Source: Sitta carolinensis
Taxonomy: Eukaryota; Chordata; Aves; Passeriformes; Sittidae
Length of the DNA: 64,000 nt
Direction of reading: 5' to 3'
NCBI GenBank assembly: GCA_032173965.1
Contig: CM063299.1
Coordinates: 2,291,501 to 2,355,500, forward strand
Part shown: positions 40,581 through 52,895 of the stretch, piece after piece
Layout: every line of letters starts with the position of its first letter
Numbering within the stretch: the first letter of the stretch is position 1
Made by a program: the position numbers and the translations under genes
The notes under the pieces: model-generated
What the model saw: the letters and a program-made list of their open reading frames with translations, nothing else
Told to the model about the DNA's origin: nothing
Databases searched by the model: none

Positions 40581-42860
40581 CAGAGGGCTTTTACAAAAAG
40601 GCAGCACCGTGAGATTGTCCAGAAAACACGACAGGTTAAAGACGGTACTGAACCAAATTGAAAGAAAATGGTAAAATGCCCTTTTTTCTTCTTTTTTTTT
40701 TTTTTTTGGCCTCCTAAAAACCTGTGAATGACCAACTCGGTTAATAGCAGTAGCAGGGTAACAATTTGGAAATAATTGTGAGTGGAGACACAAAGCTGGC
40801 AGCTGCTCTAGCACAAACCCCATTCTCCAGCATGTTTAATAAAGAAGCCAAAATCTGGGCGTCTCCTGCTATTAAAAATGTGTTAATAATGGAAAATATT
40901 TTAAAATAAACTGCAGTTACTTCTACTTATATTCTTGTTTTCTCCTCAAAGCTTAGTTGCCCAGGTTACAGGGAAGTTACCAGCAACAAAGTTGGAATGG
41001 TTTTCAGACAGAGCTTGTTAAGGTGCTCAGCCAGGAGAGTGTGCAGGAGAAAAAGCACTTTCAATATTTAAAATTTCCATATTTTGGCAAGATTTCTATA
41101 AATCTATGAATGAAAGGGTGATAATACAGCTACCACTATAAGAGCATGAATATTTAAGTTTTGCCCAAGCCCATAAATTCAAGTGGACTTGCTAACTCTT
41201 TACTTGCTGTACACATTCAAATAATCAAAATTAGTACCTCAAAGATGAGGTAAAAAATCGCTACAATTGTACTGGAAAGCGACCTGATAATTTCTGGATA
41301 ACAATTATATTCTAACCATAACATTTCAGATGTTTGTGTGTTTTCTGATAATAATTAAGGAGTTGTGTTTCTAGACAGCAGCACTGGTGCTAAATGACAG
41401 ATGAGGCACGAGAAATACCTGGCTAAAATACTGCTGGATGTGTCTTCAAAAGACTCCACAGAGGATTTAAACCCTTCAAGTGTCTTTCTAAAATATTACT
41501 GCAACACTGCAGAGGAAATAACAACAGCAAATATTCCACAATAATAATAATAATAATTTAAAAAATCAAGGCAAACAAGATGACTGTTTTGTTTATCTCC
41601 ATGACAAAATCCTTGAGCAAAATTATTTCTAGAGTGACTAATGGAAGGTAATTGCTGCAAAATTCCCACTTGGGGATGAACAGCTGGGTCTGGAGGACCT
41701 CTGCTGTCCAGGGGCTGTACAGGCACAGGCTCTGCTCAGCAGCCATGGGGAACAGCCCTGCAATTCCTCTGGCTGTCCAGTCACTGTGCAATTGTCCAAA
41801 GGAGTTAATTTAGCTTAATAAACTCAGTACTTTTGTAAAAGAGTGGCTCAGCCATCTCTGGTTTATAAAGTTAGAGACTCTCTGAGAATTTCCATAGGAA
41901 TATTTTGATTCACTTGCTTAAATTTGTACAGTGGGGATGAAACTTGGGGATTTGTGGATATTTTCCTTTCCCAATTTCAAATCGAGTGGAGCGAAAAGAA
42001 ATTTACAGGTGACACTGGGGACACCAAAGCACTGAAGATCCAGCAGCTCCAGTGTGGTCCCACCAGACACAACACAGCAGCTGCAGCCTGCTGAGCTGCA
42101 CATGGGGGAACCCAGCAGGAGAGAAAACCTTCACAGGTTCCTTCTGCACGGGAACAACCTCCACCCTCTGGGAAAAATCAAAATACACGAGAGCTGGAGA
42201 CAATGGGATGAGCCAGGGCAACTCAGATGGCACAAAACCTTTGGGATCCAGCCCCCACTGACTGAAAGTCACAAGTGTCTCCTATGTACTGGAGAAATAG
42301 AAAAGTTATGGCTACAAATGTCAATAAGGGAAAGAATGCCTTGCTGTTAAAGCAAGGAGGCGTTTTAGGGAGCATGAGAGAGGTAAGGATTTTATTCTGC
42401 TCTTTAAGCTTTGGAGAGATTCCCCTGTCTGTAACATGTTGAGCCCTGGGCATGCAGAGTTCACACACAATCGACAGACTTATAAAAGCAGCTGGGGTAT
42501 AGTCTAATCTTGGTTAAGCTACTAATTTTCCTTTATTAAGGAATAGATTTGATTTTTCAGGAAAAGCTGGCCAGCAGAATGCTGCCCCAGCCCTGCTAAA
42601 TGCCACGTGAAGGGAGGCAGCCCCAGGCACTGCTCTGCCCCCTCCCTCTGTCCTGCCCTTGACAAGTATTCTCCTTTTAGAGGTATTAAATCTTGGCAAC
42701 ATCCACTGCAGTTCCCACTTAAGCTGAAGTAAGTACATGTACAGAAGGGCTCTGTCAACATATCTGGAAAGATGTTTGGATTAACTAACAAAACCTATTT
42801 CAAATCTCAGATAATAAAATGTCCTCCTAAATCCTAATTGCAACTTTCATCTTGTGTCTT
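40580..42860. other. Intergenic region (40.6-42.9 kb)
   Basis: No gene is supported. It holds a 16-T run (40692-40707) and an (ATA)n run at 41540-41558; the rest is unique AT-rich sequence. Confidence 0.65.
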
Positions 42861-43080
42861 AGGCCCTGGCAGCAGCTGATGTGCCGCTGCAGATCAAGTG
42901 TTTAGTTTGATAAATGCGGCTTACGAGGCTCTGGGTATTGCTGACTGACAGAGTAGCTGAATAGGATCCAGCCTCCTAAAGGTGATTATCTGCCTAAAGA
43001 AGGAAGAAGATGAGCACAGGACAACCTTGTTTGTCATTTTGTGCACTTAATCAGACAAAGCTCATAATGCTAAGAGCTTC
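42860..43080. promoter_or_regulatory. Candidate conserved non-coding element
   Basis: Unique sequence has CpG words (GTGCCGCTGC, AATGCGGCTTACGAGGC), a TCF/LEF-like AGATCAAG (42891-42898) and GGTGATTATCTG (42981-42992). Texture only; conservation is not measured. Confidence 0.25.
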
Positions 43081-46000
43081 TCTATACTATCGAAAATAAA
43101 ACACAAGCAGCTTTCAAATAAATTACACCACCCTTTTACAGAGGGGGAAAGGCAGGAGCATGCCTTGCAGAATTATCTTTTAGTTGCTGTTTTCCAGCAG
43201 AACAATTTGTAATTGGAACATTAAATCATATTCCCAGAGACTTTTCCTTACACTGCTGAGGTTGGAGTGGGTTGCAGCCATATCTCACTATATAGGAGTT
43301 TTTTTTTGTTTGTTTTAAATAATATATCCAGGTAGAATCTCTAGTTAGATAACAAGATTAGGTTAAATTGTTAACCTTTAGGTTAAATTGTTATCTGAAA
43401 GAAATAGAAATATAATGCTCTTTCCAGGAAAATACCCACCCACTAGCAGCCCTTTTCTTTGTGAGGTAACACCAGGGGTATGTGGGCATTGCTCTGGCTT
43501 TGAGTCTGCACAAAAAATAACAACAATAAATGCAAGAATAAAGCAATTCTAGTGTAATCTGGCCGAGTGGTGTATTTCTCACTTATGGATTTAATTTACA
43601 CAGCTTTATGTTTAAAGGAGGTCAGTGAGCAGTGTCCTGTTACACCTTCCTTTCAGTTTGCTTTATATGACAAAGAAAAGAATAATTCATTTTCATGAAG
43701 CTCTCTTGACTTTCAAAAGGGAAAATCTGAGACAGGAAAAAAGAAAATTTACTCCTGGTTCTGCTTTAAGGTTAATACTAAATCCACAGCTATGTCACCA
43801 ATTTGAATATGGTAAAATACCTGTGATATTTACTTCACATTTCTTTAACAAAGAAATTAAATGAAATTTAGTTAAATACTACTAGAAATGCAAATGCAGT
43901 AATAAAAGCAGACTTATTCAAACTACATACAAATAAAGAGAATTTTCAGTGGGGACTTCTCCACCATTTAAATGACAAAACAAATTTGTCATTTGAAGAA
44001 GCAATAAAAGTACCTAAGGAACACAGCTTAAAAAATTATAGTAATCAAAATCAAATCAATTGAACTGCATTCAATCCCGAAAAAAATGACACATTTAGAG
44101 TTGCCAATAACTTGTTACTGGTGGTAATGAATGTTATTCTCAATTTTATCACAATGTCACAGCAATTCAGTTCTTATTTTCACACTGAAATACAAAGTCT
44201 GCACTTGTACACAGCGAATATCTATAATTATAAATGTACTCCATACAGCCAATATTTAAGCAGCCTAAATTGTGAAGTGAAGGGCGTTGTCTGTAAAGGA
44301 TGTGAGCAGGCTCAGTGCCAGGAGCACTCACACAGTGCCAGGGCCAGTGCTGACACCCACAATTGCATTCTTTGCTCACTGACTGATAGCCCAACAAACA
44401 GATTTCAATTCCCAATCCCAACATTTTCCGGCCAATTATTTCCAGTCTCACTTATTCCCAATCATTTCACAGCTGAAAGGTTTCCATTCTCCAACTCTGT
44501 CACTCCAAACAATTTCCAAGTGTCCTGTGATCACACCTAATTCTCCATCTACATCATTAGAAGGATAAAGTTGTTATACCTGTAATGGTATTTGTTCCCA
44601 AACTGTTTTCTCTAATCCTTTAGCAAACACCATAATGAGGCTCATCTAATGCCTTCCACTAGTTAGGAAGGCAAACTCCAAGATTTAGCTCCTCAGTCTG
44701 TCTCTAAATCTTCTAAGTGAAAGATGATTTACAGTTAAGCTATGAAAAATGTGACCACTCTCAAGTCTGGAAAGTCTCAATCTGATTGCAGGGAACTTCA
44801 GTCCCGAGGAGATTGAGTCTCCCTCATTGGAGACTGCCTGACTTAGGGAATCAGCAGCTGGTGTGAAACATTCATTAACTTATAAAAGCTTTATAGACTT
44901 GTCTGAGCTTCTATTAGGGAAAAAATGGGCAGATTTTGCACTGAAAACACTGATCTGAAAGGTGAAGTTTATAGCTTCTGTGTTGGGGATCTAAACTAAA
45001 TGTTTCTCTGTCCCACTCTCAAAAATGGTACAAAATCAAATAAACCAGGAATCGTTACTGTGAGAAAAAACAGAGTCCTCTCAGTACGTTAGGACAAACA
45101 TTTACAGAAATTCAAAGAGAAAGTGGGGTGATTCTTGTTATGATGGAGCCAAATCCTCACCCTTTGGGAACTGAATCCAAAGGGGCTGCAGAACAAAAGG
45201 ACAGGACTGACCTTGGAGAGGCCACAAAACATTTATAAAGACAAGACTACATTGGTTTAGGATTTAAAGCAAAGATTTCCTAACTAATTTCACAGTGAGC
45301 AAATCAGGAGGTGGGAAGGGGAATGGGACCTCTGCAATTCAATGGAAATATAAATTCATTTCTAGCAAGCTTTTGCAGGTTGGTGTTTGTCTTTTGCCTT
45401 TCAGAAACCCACTCCGAGCTCCATCCCCTGTTAACTCAGGCTCTACTCAGCATTCCCAAACATTCCATGGCTGGAATTTACAATACAGCTCTGCCCAGTT
45501 AAAACAACACCAGCTGATCCAAATTAATAAAACTCAAGTCTCCAATAAACCAGTAGAAGTTGTTCTGTTCAACTGAAATTTTCATTTCATAATTAAACCC
45601 TGTGCAGGGCAAAAAAGACAAAACTGGACCTGCAGCCAACCTAAAGGACTAGAACAGAAGAGCTGAATTTAATATATCAAGGCAAATATTGACCAAAATA
45701 TGTATTTAAAGAAATGGATTTTAAAAATCTGATAAATATATAAAAACTTGGAATTAAAACAGCCTAGAGAATATGCAAATGACATCTCTGAAAGCAAATC
45801 TGGGGTTGATCCTAAAAACACTCCTAATTAGAGTCACAGAGGACTATTTCCTTGCAAAAATATTCTTCTGTCTGAAAGTTCTGTACACTGAGCAGGAATT
45901 TTATTACCAGTTTGATGGCCCAACAATAATCACCTCGGTGTATGAGCAACTCTGCTCAGGCTGACCCCACTGGGCAGGATTTAAACCTTTACTCCCCTCC

Positions 46001-46550
46001 TCATCCAGAATAATGAAATGGCTGGGAAGCAAAGCAGAGTCTCAGAAAGGAAACTTTCGAGTGGTTTAGAATAGAGGTGAATGCACCTCCAATGAATTCA
46101 TTTGTAAAACTAATTGGAGTAGCCACAAGTTCCTCACACGGCAGTGAAAATTCAAGCAAAGATGAAAGTGTACAAGTTCAGTGCCCATTTTGCCTTCCCC
46201 CTCAGAACATATTCCAAGAGAAATGTGGGAAGGGAGCTCTTTTCAAAGGGCCAAGCAGTGTGCAGTGCTGGCTGGGTTTCAGTCTGAGCAGCAGCACACA
46301 CACACACCTGCTGAAACATTATTTATTCCTCAGCTCCCCTTTAGCTGGGGAACAAGGGGAATTTGGGGCTGCAGATTCTTGCTGTGACAGCACTGCTGGG
46401 GTGATTTGAACTGGTTATTTCAGCAGCTCCTTCTCAGTGTCCTGTGTTTGAGAGTGCAGCTGCTCTGGGCTGGGGTCTGCTCTGCTGTGCTGCTCCAAAG
46501 GAGTTCTCTGCACCTTGCTATTCAGAGAAACCTCATTTAACCAAAGATCA
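43080..46550. other. Intergenic region (43.1-46.6 kb)
   Basis: No gene is supported. A short duplication with an internal hairpin (GGTTAA-ATTG-TTAACC) lies at 43360-43396, and a short (CA)n at about 46294-46307. The remainder is unique AT-rich sequence. Confidence 0.65.
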
Positions 46551-47170
46551 AAGGGAAGCATCTCCTGTGGCACGGGGTGTGCCCCCGAATAATTGTATTA
46601 TCTATGTATCCTTGCTTTAGCACACTGATGGAGTCAGTTCCGCAGGAAACCAGCCCAGGAGAGCTCCCGCAGTGCCCAGGGTGCTCTCAAACCCCGCTTT
46701 GGTTTCCCTGAATGCAGCACTGCCAGCCCAGCCCGGGCTGCCCCGTGACTCAGGCAGGGCAAAGGGAACACATCAAAGAGCCCAGGCAAGCCGTGAATCG
46801 CTTATTTGTTCTGCAGAATATATTCAAAGCGTGCTTTGAACTTCCCCGCGCTCGGAAAGGTGACCGGGAAGAACGTGAGAAAGGCGAGAGAGAGCAAACA
46901 AATGGCATTTTCTGCTCGCAGCCCCATTGTGCTCAGCGGGGCTTTCCCCACCTCTGCACCGGAGCAAATCCCGATTTCGGGAGTTCTTGATTTGAGCCAC
47001 GGTTTGATCTCAGCCAGCACTGTCAGTCACATCAGCACGCTGCGACAATTAATGGGCATTTACTTTATAACTGTGTCTGGAGTATTTCAGGGTTTTAAGG
47101 GGAGAAGGATTTTGATAAAAGGTACACACGGTCTTATTGTTCTCAGTAATAACTTCGATGAAAAATAAGG
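46550..47170. promoter_or_regulatory. Candidate conserved, CpG-bearing element
   Basis: CpG words are frequent at 46640-46985 (for example CTTCCCCGCGCTCGGAAAGG and CAAATCCCGATTTCGGGAG). A TAAT-rich tail follows (GACAATTAATGGGCATTTAC, 47043-47062). The sequence is unique. Open frames inside give no recognisable protein, so a regulatory role is preferred over coding. Confidence 0.3.
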
Positions 47171-48183
47171 TTCAACTACTGTCAAGTAATAAATGCAGAA
47201 GCTGCCTATGTTTGTCAGAGATTCAGTTTTTTCCTCTCCTGTCTCTGATAATACAAATTATTCCCACAATCTTCAGAGAGAGGAAGGCAAACAATATAAA
47301 ATATTCACTTACAAGCAGCTTATATTTTGTATTATGGTGCCACTTACAAATATTTGAATATTGTATAGTTTTACAGGATTCTGTCCAAACACATCTGGCA
47401 ATATATTTACAGCTACAATGCTAATCTTATTAATGCTTAATATTCCCAGAATATCAGTGATTTAGAGTTTAGGAAATAATTGCATTTTTGCAAGCATCAG
47501 AGTGAAAATCTCAGGACCCTGGCAGACCAGAATGCTCTGCAATACCTCAGCCCTGATTTAAAAATAAATATTAAAGTATATATTTCCAGGTTGCAAATGG
47601 AAAAAAAGTATTTTTTTTTAACAGCATGATCAGCTTTTATGTTATTAATTGGCTAAAAGTTCATTTAGCTCCTGGGGCTGGGTGGAAATAACACCAGTGT
47701 TCTGCTGCCACCTGCAGCTGAACCAAGAGGCCTCCTTTCTTCAGCAGCAACCCAAGGCTGGCTGAAATTATATATTATTTTCAACAATTAATATTATATA
47801 GCCAGGGTTATTATTCCCAAATCTGGCAAATTTTATTATCTTGCACAAGTGAAGAGGAAACTGTTGAGAAATTCAAAAGGCTGATGCACCCACTTGAGCA
47901 ATTCAGGAGAATAAATGTATTAAAGTATTGAAGAGTATGAATGCATGCTAATTAAGCATGGAATATTCAATACTTGCAGAAAGAATTTCAAACTGGTCTT
48001 TATTTAATATTTAAAGCATTTTTCACATGCTGTAATGCCTCCTTTTGGTCTTTCCATATGGAAACCAGGACAAAAAAAAAAACAAAAAAAAAGAAAATAT
48101 AAGAATGTATTGCTCTTCTGTGTGGCCCTGAGAAAAAAATTAACACAAAAGTCAAATTCTGTTTTTTCAGAGCAAGCTATTAA

Positions 48184-48184
<1 letters not shown>

Positions 48185-48228
<44 letters not shown>
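48185..48228. repeat. Homopolymer run of 44 A
   Basis: This uninterrupted poly(A) is the longest homopolymer in the window; a shorter interrupted A-tract lies about 100 bp upstream (48071-48095). Flanks show no recognisable retroposed gene or target-site duplication. Its length is likely polymorphic or imprecisely assembled. Confidence 0.9.
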
Positions 48229-48230
<2 letters not shown>

Positions 48231-48874
48231 AACCCCCAAGTAAACATGCTGTGTTTTAAACCTGTAAATGTTCAAAAATCAATGTATTCACTATTTGTTA
48301 TTCTTATCATTTCTACAAGCTTTGGATCTGTTTAACCTCTCATTAATAAAGCACTGCAAATACTTCTGGAGCCATCACAAACATACTTGTCACAACTCCT
48401 TGTGCTTTCCTTGTCACCACAATCTATATAAATCGTTTCCTGAGATTACAGGTCATTCCTCCAGGAATGAGGCAGCAGCAAAGATCTATTACAGCCTCCA
48501 ACCACATCCTGATCCCTTTCTCTGGGTGTGTTATTTCTAAATATTTATTAACATCCAGAAGTCACCCAGCCCTGGATCTGAAGTGACAAGTAAGGCTTCA
48601 GTCACACAGCCACAGAAATGAGAGGAACAACCTCCCACTCATCTTTCAGCATTGTGTAAAATGCTCCTAATTTCTCAGCAGGTTTTAAAATAAACAAAGC
48701 CGTTGCCAAGAAAGACTCTCAAAGCTGGAGATTAAACCAGAAACTTTCTGTAACAGATCTCCAGCTTTGAATGGTCACTTCTGAATGGCTTCAGTTCTTA
48801 TGGAATTTAGAGAGAATGGAAGTCACTTATATACACATATCCATGTCTTAATGCCTGTGTGCATAGCTACATTT

Positions 48875-49020
48875 GTGTCTACCTGTATTCAACTATTTTA
48901 AAATAAAAGATACAAAGATGCTCCCTAGAGCAACGACTGTGTGTGTATCAACAAGTGTTTGTGTGCACCCACATTCATCTATTTTAAAATCAAGATATAC
49001 AGGTATTGCCTAAAGCAATG
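48875..49020. repeat. Diverged two-copy 86-bp duplication
   Basis: GTGTCTACC...CTATTTTAAAATAAAAGATAC...CTAGAGCAA (from 48875) is echoed by GTGTGCACC...CTATTTTAAAATCAAGATATAC...CTAAAGCAA (from 48961), with a period of 86 bp. Confidence 0.65.
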
Positions 49021-49127
49021 CAGATCCAAGGGATGAACAGCCCCAAAAATTAAACAGGTAGCTGATAACTCATCACATATTGCTTCTAAAAGATCTGGAA
49101 GCCAAACAAACAGCTATCAATATTAAA

Positions 49128-49260
49128 TCTGCTCTCATTCCCCTCCTGGATGTCTGCTTTCATTCCCTCCCAGATCTCTGCTCTCACTCCATCCCAGATC
49201 TCTGCTCTCATTCCCTCCCAGATCTCTGCTCTTTCCATCCCAGATCTCTGCTCTCATTCC
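49128..49260. repeat. 24-bp minisatellite, about 5.5 copies
   Basis: Units of the form ATCTCTGCTCTCATTCCCTC plus CCAG recur with small changes; one unit is 22 bp. The + strand frame reads SHSLPDLC-like repeats, a by-product of a unit divisible by three. Confidence 0.9.
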
Positions 49261-52200
49261 CATGCCAGTCACGGGAAGCACCCTGGCACAAGTTCACAGT
49301 GATCAAAGCCAGCTGGTATCAGCATCTCAGCACAGCTCTGGCACCAGTGAAACCAGATCCATGTCCTCTATTCCCAAATGCAGGAATTAGAGTGGGTCAT
49401 GGGGAGCTGTGATGGGTTTGCCAACACAATGCTCTAACAACAAAACCATCAGGCAACATTTGCTTATTAAATTCCAGGAGGATGCCATGCCTGCTGCTGG
49501 CACTCTCTCCCATAGCTGTTCCTATTGATTTTGCAGCTTTCCATTTTACAAATTAATACATCTCCCCTCAATGTGTGTGTGTGTGAAACTCATCACTTCT
49601 GGTAATGTCATCAGCCATGAATTATTGCTGTGCTACAGTGAGACTTCTTTCAGAGTTTCTTTTGGCACTTCGTGTGCTCACTTCCACTTTCTGTCTGAAG
49701 CATTGCAAGATCATTAGCTAAATCTGGAATGCAATTGGAGAACATGCAGGCTGACATAAGGATCTGAGCCTTAGAATCCAGAGAGAAAAATAACTTATCA
49801 GGCAGATATCCTTATTGCTTGAAATATCTGGCACAGTGTTCCCTGGGAAACCACTCTGGCTGAATGCCACAGCAACTCCCATGAACTCATGCTGGGTTTA
49901 CTGCAAATTCTTGATAGCAAAAAAATGCACACGTCTGGTAACAATCACAGCTGGGCATTATACCATCCTGGAATGCAATTCTGTGCACCAAAGAGGATAA
50001 AACTATCCTGCCCCCTCTTAGCCATGGCTGAGGAGGAATTTACCCAGGTGCACTGCAGGAGCAATAAAGGTTTTCCCTCCAAAAGTGAGTTCCATGTTCT
50101 GAGTGGTGCCCACAGGCTGGCACAGCGGATCTGAGTGTTCTTCTCCTGCCCACACAAAAGCCAGCCCAGGGATGCAGAGTGACTCTGCCACTCCTCCTTT
50201 CTCTGGGCCCTTTCTCTGTATTTCCTCACACAGAACCTCTCTAAGGAGTGACCTGCCGAACAGGTCACAAAAGAGCTGCCAGTGCCAGTTTTTCCAGATC
50301 AGGTGAATACCTGGAGAGCTTGCTGGGACTCCCAATCCCAGCTGAGAAGAGCAGAGCACGCTCACATCACAGGCAGCACTACCTGGGCCCTTCATTAGGA
50401 GGTGCAGAGCTGTCACACTGCCCAGGCCTCTCAGGGAAGGATCTAAATGAATTATTCAGCAGAACATCGCCAAGCTGAATGGGTTTCTGATGGAAAAACA
50501 GGAAGAAAATGTTGGAAACTCTAGAAAACATCAAAAAGAAATAAGAAAAAGGGCAAGGAAAAAAGAGCCTGAGCTCTCTCTGCTCTAACTGTCGTGCTTG
50601 GAGCAGCTACTGGCACTTCCTGGATGGTCACTTCATGAGCTAATTGGTTCATCATTTTTAAATTGAAATGCTCTGTGCCTGGACAAGTTTTGCTTTTGTA
50701 CTTTTCTAATTCCTTCATTCTTTTAGTGGCTTTAATTCAATTCAGTGCTGACTCAGTTCATGCAGGAGAGATGCACAGTTTTAGTTTGGACAGGAATTAA
50801 GAGGCTCTCCAGTAGCAGCAAGTTTTTCCTCCCTGCACAAAATGCTTTTTCCCTTTAGCACGCCATCCTTCCATTGTGCCCCTAATCAAATAAACTGATG
50901 AAAGTAAACATCTGTAATTCAGGAGGCGTTTGATCACTGCATTTGAAGCCAGGGGTTCTTTTACAAGTGAGCTGCCCTCTCCCAGGGTGGGACACGTGAT
51001 TACCCAAGTCCTGTTGTTACAACAGACATGCTTAAACCACCTATTGTGTGTTCTCTCCATAATTCTATTTGTGGTTTTGTTCTGTCCTGGCTCCTGCTCT
51101 GTGAGCTCCTGCCTGCCCTAATCCTCTTTAAATGAATGAGACACAGTTCTGAGGCCCAGAGATCTTGTTATCAACAATTACCAATTTCTGCCTTTTTGCA
51201 ACACTTAAGGAATCAAAGGTACAAAGAGGATATTAAAGATCTTTCAAATACATGAATCAATAAGCCCTATTGGATTAAAAGAATTTATCAGCAACCCTTT
51301 CATAAATCTGGAAGCATTAAAACTAAGAAATATTACAGTGACCCGAGGTTAAGTACAATAAGGAAGAGAGCTGATGAAACATGGCTAATGATTGTATTTG
51401 AAATACACACACGGGGGGCTGCAAAGGCACTGGGGCTTGGCCCCCACACCGTGATCTGCATTGTGCTGCTGCATCATGAATGTTCCCAGGCCACAGAACA
51501 AAAGAAAGCAAAAAAGCCCATTTTTTGTAACAGAAAAACTCAAGAAATCTGAGGGACCTGCAGAGGCTGGTTCCAAAGCATTTGGGCCATTTAAAAAGAA
51601 TATTTCCTTGCTAGCCCACGCCAGCTCCATTTGTGTTATTCATGAGTTTTGAACCATCAGAGAACTCCACGTTTCCCAGCACTGTTCACACAAACACCTG
51701 GCAAGGAAAAGCAAAGCCCCCTCCCCACCAATGTTAGACCTGCAGGGAGAAGGAGGAAAGGAATTTTATTAAAACTAAAATAACCCTGTGGCACTTTCGT
51801 AATTTTGATAACCCAGTAAGTTTTCTTTTGGTAATTCTGTAGCAAAGCACAGGTAAAATAACAGGAGTGTTTTATAATGCACAGTGTGGTCAAAATCAAA
51901 GTTGGGGAAAAACCCCCTCTCTTCAAAGGTCAAATGTTTTTTATGTTTGATAGAAATTTAGAAAATATCAGAATAATAAAGATTACATTGAATTTGGGAC
52001 ACTACATCCCTTCCATTATAAAGAGAGTCTTATTTTTGTGTCACTTATTTGATGTCTAGAAAATCTCATCCCCTTCTAAAGCTACCAGCTACACCTCTAT
52101 TAATTTAATATATTTAAACAAACCACTGCAGGATTACTGAAATATATATTTCTTCCACTTCAATGAACATCTAAGCACCGTGTCCCTACAATAATCATAT

Positions 52201-52845
52201 TCATTCCAGAGATAAATATTTTACAGCAAGACCTTACTATAAAGTTAATATATTAACTATATTCTTTACTCAAACTCAAGAGACAAATTAATATCCACTC
52301 TATGCTGATACCACACATAAAAGGTACTTAATTTAATTGAAAGAGCTGGTAGAGGAAAAGGAAAAAAAAAATATTAAAGACTGCACTGGAATACTAACAC
52401 CCTTTTACAGCCCATAGTATATTTATTTCTTTATTGCCTAACTCTGATGGGTTTGTTTTCTTTTCTTTATGTAGAAACTTTACCTCTAAGTTGGATTTGA
52501 GAGATTAGAAAGTGGATGGAAATTCTTCAATGAAAGGGGCCAAATTCTGAAAGCCCTTTTAACTGGCTATTAATAATAATAATAATTTAAAAACATGGGC
52601 AGACCTGCATGAGTATTGGCCAGCCTCTGTACAGTGCTTTAAGGGGATAAGAATTTGAAGCTTCAGGTACCCAGAAACTGAGGTGAATCACCTAAACCCA
52701 ATGAGCAGTTTAAGCCCATGCTCTGTCTCTAACAGCATTTTTTAATTCAGGGTCCCACCTGGGGTGACAGGCAGTGACAAAATTGAGGAGCCCAGTTGTG
52801 GAGCCCCAGAAATAAACTGGATAAACTGGAGCCAGCCCAGCAGAG

Positions 52846-52895
52846 GGGCAGGAGCTGGGCTGTGGATCTCCCAAGGTCTCTACCAACTCGAATAA
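52846..52895 (+). mobile_element. Possible CR1 3' end fragment
   Basis: GGCAGGAGCTGGGCTGTGGA followed by TCTCCCAAGGTCTCTACCAACTCGAAT parallels the CR1 tail GGCAGGAGGTTGGACTaGATgATCTCC.GAGGTCcCTtCCAACc..ATTC. It is diverged and short; the family call is tentative. Confidence 0.4.

Noticed and set aside
43561..43570. GGCCGAGTGG as part of a tRNA (Leu/Ser D-arm)
   Set aside because: No B-box or cloverleaf follows.
47706..47722. CTCF-like site (CAGGTGGCAGC on the minus strand)
   Set aside because: The core AGGTGGC fits but several upstream consensus positions do not; too weak to call.
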